Part shown: piece by piece, positions 10,973 through 13,007 of the stretch
Position numbering within the stretch: the first letter of the stretch is position 1
Layout of the letters: each line of letters opens with the position of its first letter
From: Tieghemiomyces parasiticus
Taxonomy: Eukaryota > Kickxellomycota > Dimargaritomycetes > Dimargaritales > Dimargaritaceae
Direction: 5' to 3'
NCBI GenBank assembly: GCA_027575765.1
Contig: JANBPT010001175.1
Coordinates: forward strand, 1 to 13,007
DNA length: 13,007 bases
Notes under the pieces: model-generated
What the model saw: only the letters and a program-made list of their open reading frames with translations
Databases searched by the model: none
What the model was told of the DNA's origin: nothing
Translations under genes and position numbers: made by a program

Positions 10973-11233
10973 ATGTCCGCCACCCAAGACAAAGCCGTTG
11001 GTGCCTTCCTGCTGCTCGTCAGCGTGGCCGTGTTTGGTTACTACACCATCTGGACCATAATAATGCCGTTCGTGGATGAGGACCACCCTTTCCATGCGTT
11101 CTTCCTTCCCCGTGAGTACGCCATCCGGATCCCTGTCGTACTCATCCTGCTTGGTTTGACCGTTGTCGGTGCCTTCCTGTCGCTGGTCATGATCAAGTCT
11201 GAAAAGAAGAAGGCAGTTAAGAAGGCCACCTAG
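10973..11233 (+). CDS. DPM2: Dolichol-phosphate mannosyltransferase regulatory subunit DPM2
   Basis: A single exon encodes 86 aa (human DPM2 has 84). The frame is open upstream to 10919, but starting at 10973 gives MSATQDKAVG, which aligns with the family N-terminus; the extra residues would come from a pyrimidine-rich leader. Two membrane segments are visible, about 9-31 (GAFLLLVSVAVFGYYTIW) and 52-73. Between them is the conserved loop MPFVDEDHPFHAFFLPREYA, which includes the family FLPR.YA motif. The C-terminus is Lys-rich and ends in KKAT, a dilysine KKXX ER-retrieval signal. DPM2 is an ER membrane protein that stabilises and activates the DPM1-DPM3 synthase making dolichol-phosphate-mannose for N-glycans, GPI anchors and O-mannosylation, and it also binds the GPI-GlcNAc transferase. 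Its presence implies a human/S. pombe-type multi-subunit synthase rather than the budding-yeast single-chain type. Confidence 0.95.
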   Translation: MSATQDKAVGAFLLLVSVAVFGYYTIWTIIMPFVDEDHPFHAFFLPREYAIRIPVVLILLGLTVVGAFLSLVMIKSEKKKAVKKAT

Positions 11234-11660
11234 TTCGCCGGGAAACCTTTACCTGTTCTTTCTTTACGCAGTCTTCGGGCCTTTCACCTCGGTCCGTAGG
11301 CGCTTGCATTGTCTGCTAATTGATATGTCCGTCTGACAACCCACCTCCCCCCGCCGGAGATGATTGCTTTTGCTACATTAAACTTCTGGGTACCGCAGCC
11401 AATGCATTTCCATCAATATCGGTCGCGAATAGATGGTGGGTAGGAGACAACTTGGGAACGCTGGAGGTTTCATTCTTTTAGGTGGGTATTTATAGAGAGG
11501 GGTGGCATTTGGATTTTACATAATCGAAAAATGGTGAAGCAAGCCAGTCGCGTGGCCAACACGGTGGGGGGGATGGTCATGCGTCACAAAGTACGTTGTT
11601 GATTCCAACCGGCGATAAGTGAAATGAAAAGACAGACGGGGAAATGAGGAGCACAGCAAA
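11234..11660. other. Convergent intergenic region between DPM2 and Sec61 beta genes
   Basis: These 427 nt lie between two facing stop codons, so they should contain both 3' UTRs. On plus there is an ATTAAA at 11377-11382, 144 nt after the DPM2 stop. On minus I find no exact AATAAA or ATTAAA. No gene-like frame is seen. Confidence 0.45.
11377..11382 (+). terminator. Poly(A) signal variant of DPM2
   Basis: ATTAAA, the commonest single-base variant of AATAAA, lies 144 nt downstream of the DPM2 stop codon. Confidence 0.45.
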
Positions 11661-12288
11661 CTACTGCTGGGCCTCGGCGACCGGCCGAGTCAGCTTGCCG
11701 TAAATGTGCAGGCAGAAAACGGAGGCAATGAATACCAGCGAGAGAACGAGTACCACAACGGGGTCGACCTGAAGACCTGGGGCATCTTCCGTGTACAGTC
11801 GCATCATGCTCTGCGTGCTGCCAGTAGCACGGCTCTTCTCCTTCTTGTCCGCGCTGGGGACATTGCGGCGACTGGCAACCGGGCGGTCGGTGTGGTAGTG
11901 GTGGGTACGAAGTTGAGATATAAATTAGTTGGCGGTTCCCACACCATAGACCAAGTAGGGTTGTTACCCTAGGACATCATCAAGATGACAGGCCAGTTCG
12001 GGGGTATTTTCAAGACGCTGCCACTTACCGCAGGTTTCTGGGGACGTTGGAGTCAGACTAGCAAGAGAGGGGGGCGAGGAGGGGGGTACGGTACACAACA
12101 GCGACCAGGGAAGATTAGCCATCAAGGCATGAATAGCACGGTGGTCACAGAGAACCCATATGTACCAGTAGCGCTGGAATTCTTTGGAGCCCAATAACCC
12201 AGGGCGCTTCCTGCAGCAATCGCGGAGGATATGCGACTAGCATCGGGATGCGGCGCCCAGGGTAGAATAGTCGGCGCTGACCTACCAT
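11661..12288 (-). CDS. SEC61B: Sec61 translocon beta subunit (Sbh1/SEC61B)
   Basis: Proposed minus-strand exons are 12288-12286 (the ATG alone), 12057-12029 (29 nt) and 11871-11661, encoding 80 aa. The last exon is unmistakable: RLYTEDAPGLQVDPVVVLVL followed by SLVFIASVFCLHIYGKLTR matches the family YTED.PGL.V.P segment and C-terminal membrane anchor (about 48-68). That exon has no ATG and is preceded by an in-frame stop, so upstream exons are required. The GTAAGT donor at 12028 and TAG acceptor at 12058 define a small exon giving SDSNVPRNLR; spliced to exon 3 it makes RNLRRRN, like the basic patch before the disordered region in fungal homologues. ATG|GTAGGT at 12288-12285 supplies the initiator Met in phase 0. 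Sbh1/Sec61 beta is a tail-anchored ER protein supporting co-translational translocation and exocyst contacts. Exon 3 is certain, exon 2 likely and exon 1 plausible. Confidence 0.88.
11956..11971. repeat. Short perfect hairpin inside Sec61 beta intron 2
   Basis: TAGGGT and ACCCTA form a 6-bp perfect inverted repeat with a 4-nt loop (TGTT) within the intron at 11872-12028. No function is known. Such a short palindrome could be chance, and I could not identify a complete snoRNA around it. Confidence 0.3.
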
Positions 12289-12518
12289 TTGGAAAATGTA
12301 AGCTATGGCTGAATCGGTAGATGTGAAGTCCAATAGAGATGAATAGCGGCACAGCTGGGAGCAAACAGACTGGATGCGAGGGAAAAGAGTTGAAAGAGCG
12401 CGGATGGAAGAAAGGCGGCAATTTAGACGGATGAGATGCGAGAGCGTGGATGGTTTTGGTGTCAGTGCCTCCGCCCCTCAGACAGGTCGCTGTGGGCACC
12501 CCAGGCTCCGGCGTGGCC

Positions 12519-12553
12519 AGGGGAGGCGGAGGGGGGAGGAGGAGGAGGAGGAG
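12519..12553 (+). repeat. GGA/GAG-repeat purine tract
   Basis: The plus strand is almost pure purine here: GGGGAGG, one C, then GGAGGGGGGAGG and about six GGA units. Such tracts are microsatellite-like, prone to length change, and have triplex or G-quadruplex potential on the G-rich strand. Confidence 0.8.
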
Positions 12554-12797
12554 TGCCCGGTGCTCCACTTGAATCCCAGCCCAATCTTTCGTATGCCCTG
12601 TCAAGCGATGATTGGCCCGAATCACCCCTCTCTGGGATGGAGTATATCCCACCCAGATTTGGCGCCCTGCGACAAGGCCCAGCCTGTGTGTGGCGTGACT
12701 GGGGCTCCCTTCGCTCTTGGCCGTAAGCGATGCTACGTGCGTTGAGTCTCACATCAGCTCCATCAAAGCAACTACCCCATCTGTACCGCGCTCTGGG

Positions 12798-12846
12798 TAA
12801 TAAAGTAGGCCTCCGCTATCCATTGGCGTATGTAGGGGCTTTATTA
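12798..12846. terminator. Inverted-repeat pair of AATAAA signals on opposite strands
   Basis: TAATAAAG (12798-12805) and its exact complement CTTTATTA (12839-12846) face each other across a 33-nt spacer, placing an AATAAA on each strand. The minus-strand copy lies about 125 nt downstream of the possible minus-strand stop at 12970-12972, so it could be that gene's poly(A) signal. The plus copy has no identified gene to serve. Confidence 0.35.
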
Positions 12847-12969
12847 AAACAGCGCAGGGTGTTTTGTAATCCAAGGCCGACCAGCGTGTTCCCTCTGCTC
12901 CGCTATTTCGATACATAGTGTGAGGCATGGTCTGCTAGTGTCCACCGGCCGTCCTGGGCCATGCTGAGC

Positions 12970-13007
12970 CTACTCCTCAGCATCGCTCCCTCTGTCACTG
13001 GTGTCGC
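12970..13007 (-). CDS. Possible C-terminal end of a minus-strand gene
   Basis: Reading minus from the window edge, one frame gives DTSDRGSDAEE followed by TAG (12972-12970). Acidic, serine-containing tails like this are common at protein C-termini, and an AATAAA on the same strand lies about 125 nt downstream. Only 11 complete codons are visible, so this is a weak proposal and the family cannot be named. Confidence 0.25.
   Translation of the reverse strand, partial: DTSDRGSDAEE

Larger units (their letters stand above)
12289..12969. other. Stretch without a convincing gene, upstream of Sec61 beta
   Basis: These roughly 680 nt must contain the minus-strand Sec61 beta promoter next to 12289. 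Open frames on both strands (the longest on plus is 12374-12745, 123 codons) give low-complexity or unrecognisable translations that overlap in several frames, as expected from purine-biased sequence. The two definite structures are the GGA tract and the paired AATAAA hexamers listed separately. A short or fast-evolving gene cannot be excluded. Confidence 0.4.

Noticed and set aside
11956..12028. Possible intronic C/D-box snoRNA in Sec61 beta intron 2 (TTGATGATG on minus)
   Set aside because: The C-box match lacks the usual preceding purine, and no CTGA D box follows at a suitable distance.
12374..12745. Plus-strand open frame of 123 codons (and overlapping frames 12436-12726 and 12122-12652 minus)
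   Set aside because: Several overlapping frames are open at once across a purine-repeat tract. The translations are low complexity, with no recognisable domain, so composition explains them better than coding.
12730..12918. Plus-strand 62-codon frame with an N-terminus that looks mitochondrial (MLRALSLTSAPSK)
   Set aside because: It contains an AATAAA hexamer, has no family match and no supporting splice or leader signals. A presequence-like start is easily produced by chance.

Overview
The window looks like a gene-dense nuclear segment of an opisthokont, most likely an early-diverging fungus. The reasons are GC-rich coding exons, short spliceosomal introns of about 110-230 nt with GTAAG/GTAGG donors and several CTAAC-type branch sites, pyrimidine-rich 5' leaders and AATAAA-type poly(A) signals. 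A DPM2 subunit and a BRAT1-like gene, both missing from budding yeast, fit an early-diverging lineage. The lineage is inferred; no marker in the window proves it.

Layout from left to right: (1) the 5' end of an Spb4/DDX55 DEAD-box helicase gene on the minus strand (1-143); (2) a divergent promoter; (3) a complete two-exon PCH2/TRIP13 AAA+ ATPase on plus (604-2139); (4) tail-to-tail with it, only 101 nt stop to stop, a four-exon MYST-family histone acetyltransferase on minus (2241-3586); (5) a divergent promoter of about 600 nt; (6) a three-exon RSM22/METTL17 mitoribosome assembly factor on plus (4191-6810), whose mitochondrial presequence is on its own first exon; (7) a four-exon BRAT1-like HEAT-repeat gene on plus (7207-10444); (8) intronless DPM2 on plus (10973-11233); (9) a three-exon Sec61 beta gene on minus (11661-12288), with the start codon alone in exon 1 and a 29-nt exon 2; (10) a stretch of about 680 nt with no convincing gene, containing a GGA-repeat purine tract and a pair of oppositely oriented AATAAA hexamers; (11) a possible C-terminal end of another minus-strand gene at the right edge.

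The genes are housekeeping genes from different pathways: ribosome biogenesis, HORMA remodelling in meiosis and mitosis, chromatin acetylation, mitoribosome assembly, Integrator nuclease biology, dolichol-phosphate-mannose synthesis and ER protein translocation. I see no operon-like functional module, mobile element, CRISPR array, tRNA or rRNA. The most interesting item is the BRAT1-like protein, because it keeps a C-terminal Asp-Cys-Tyr tail. Gene models were built by eye from splice signals, reading phase and remembered family sequences; no database search was run.
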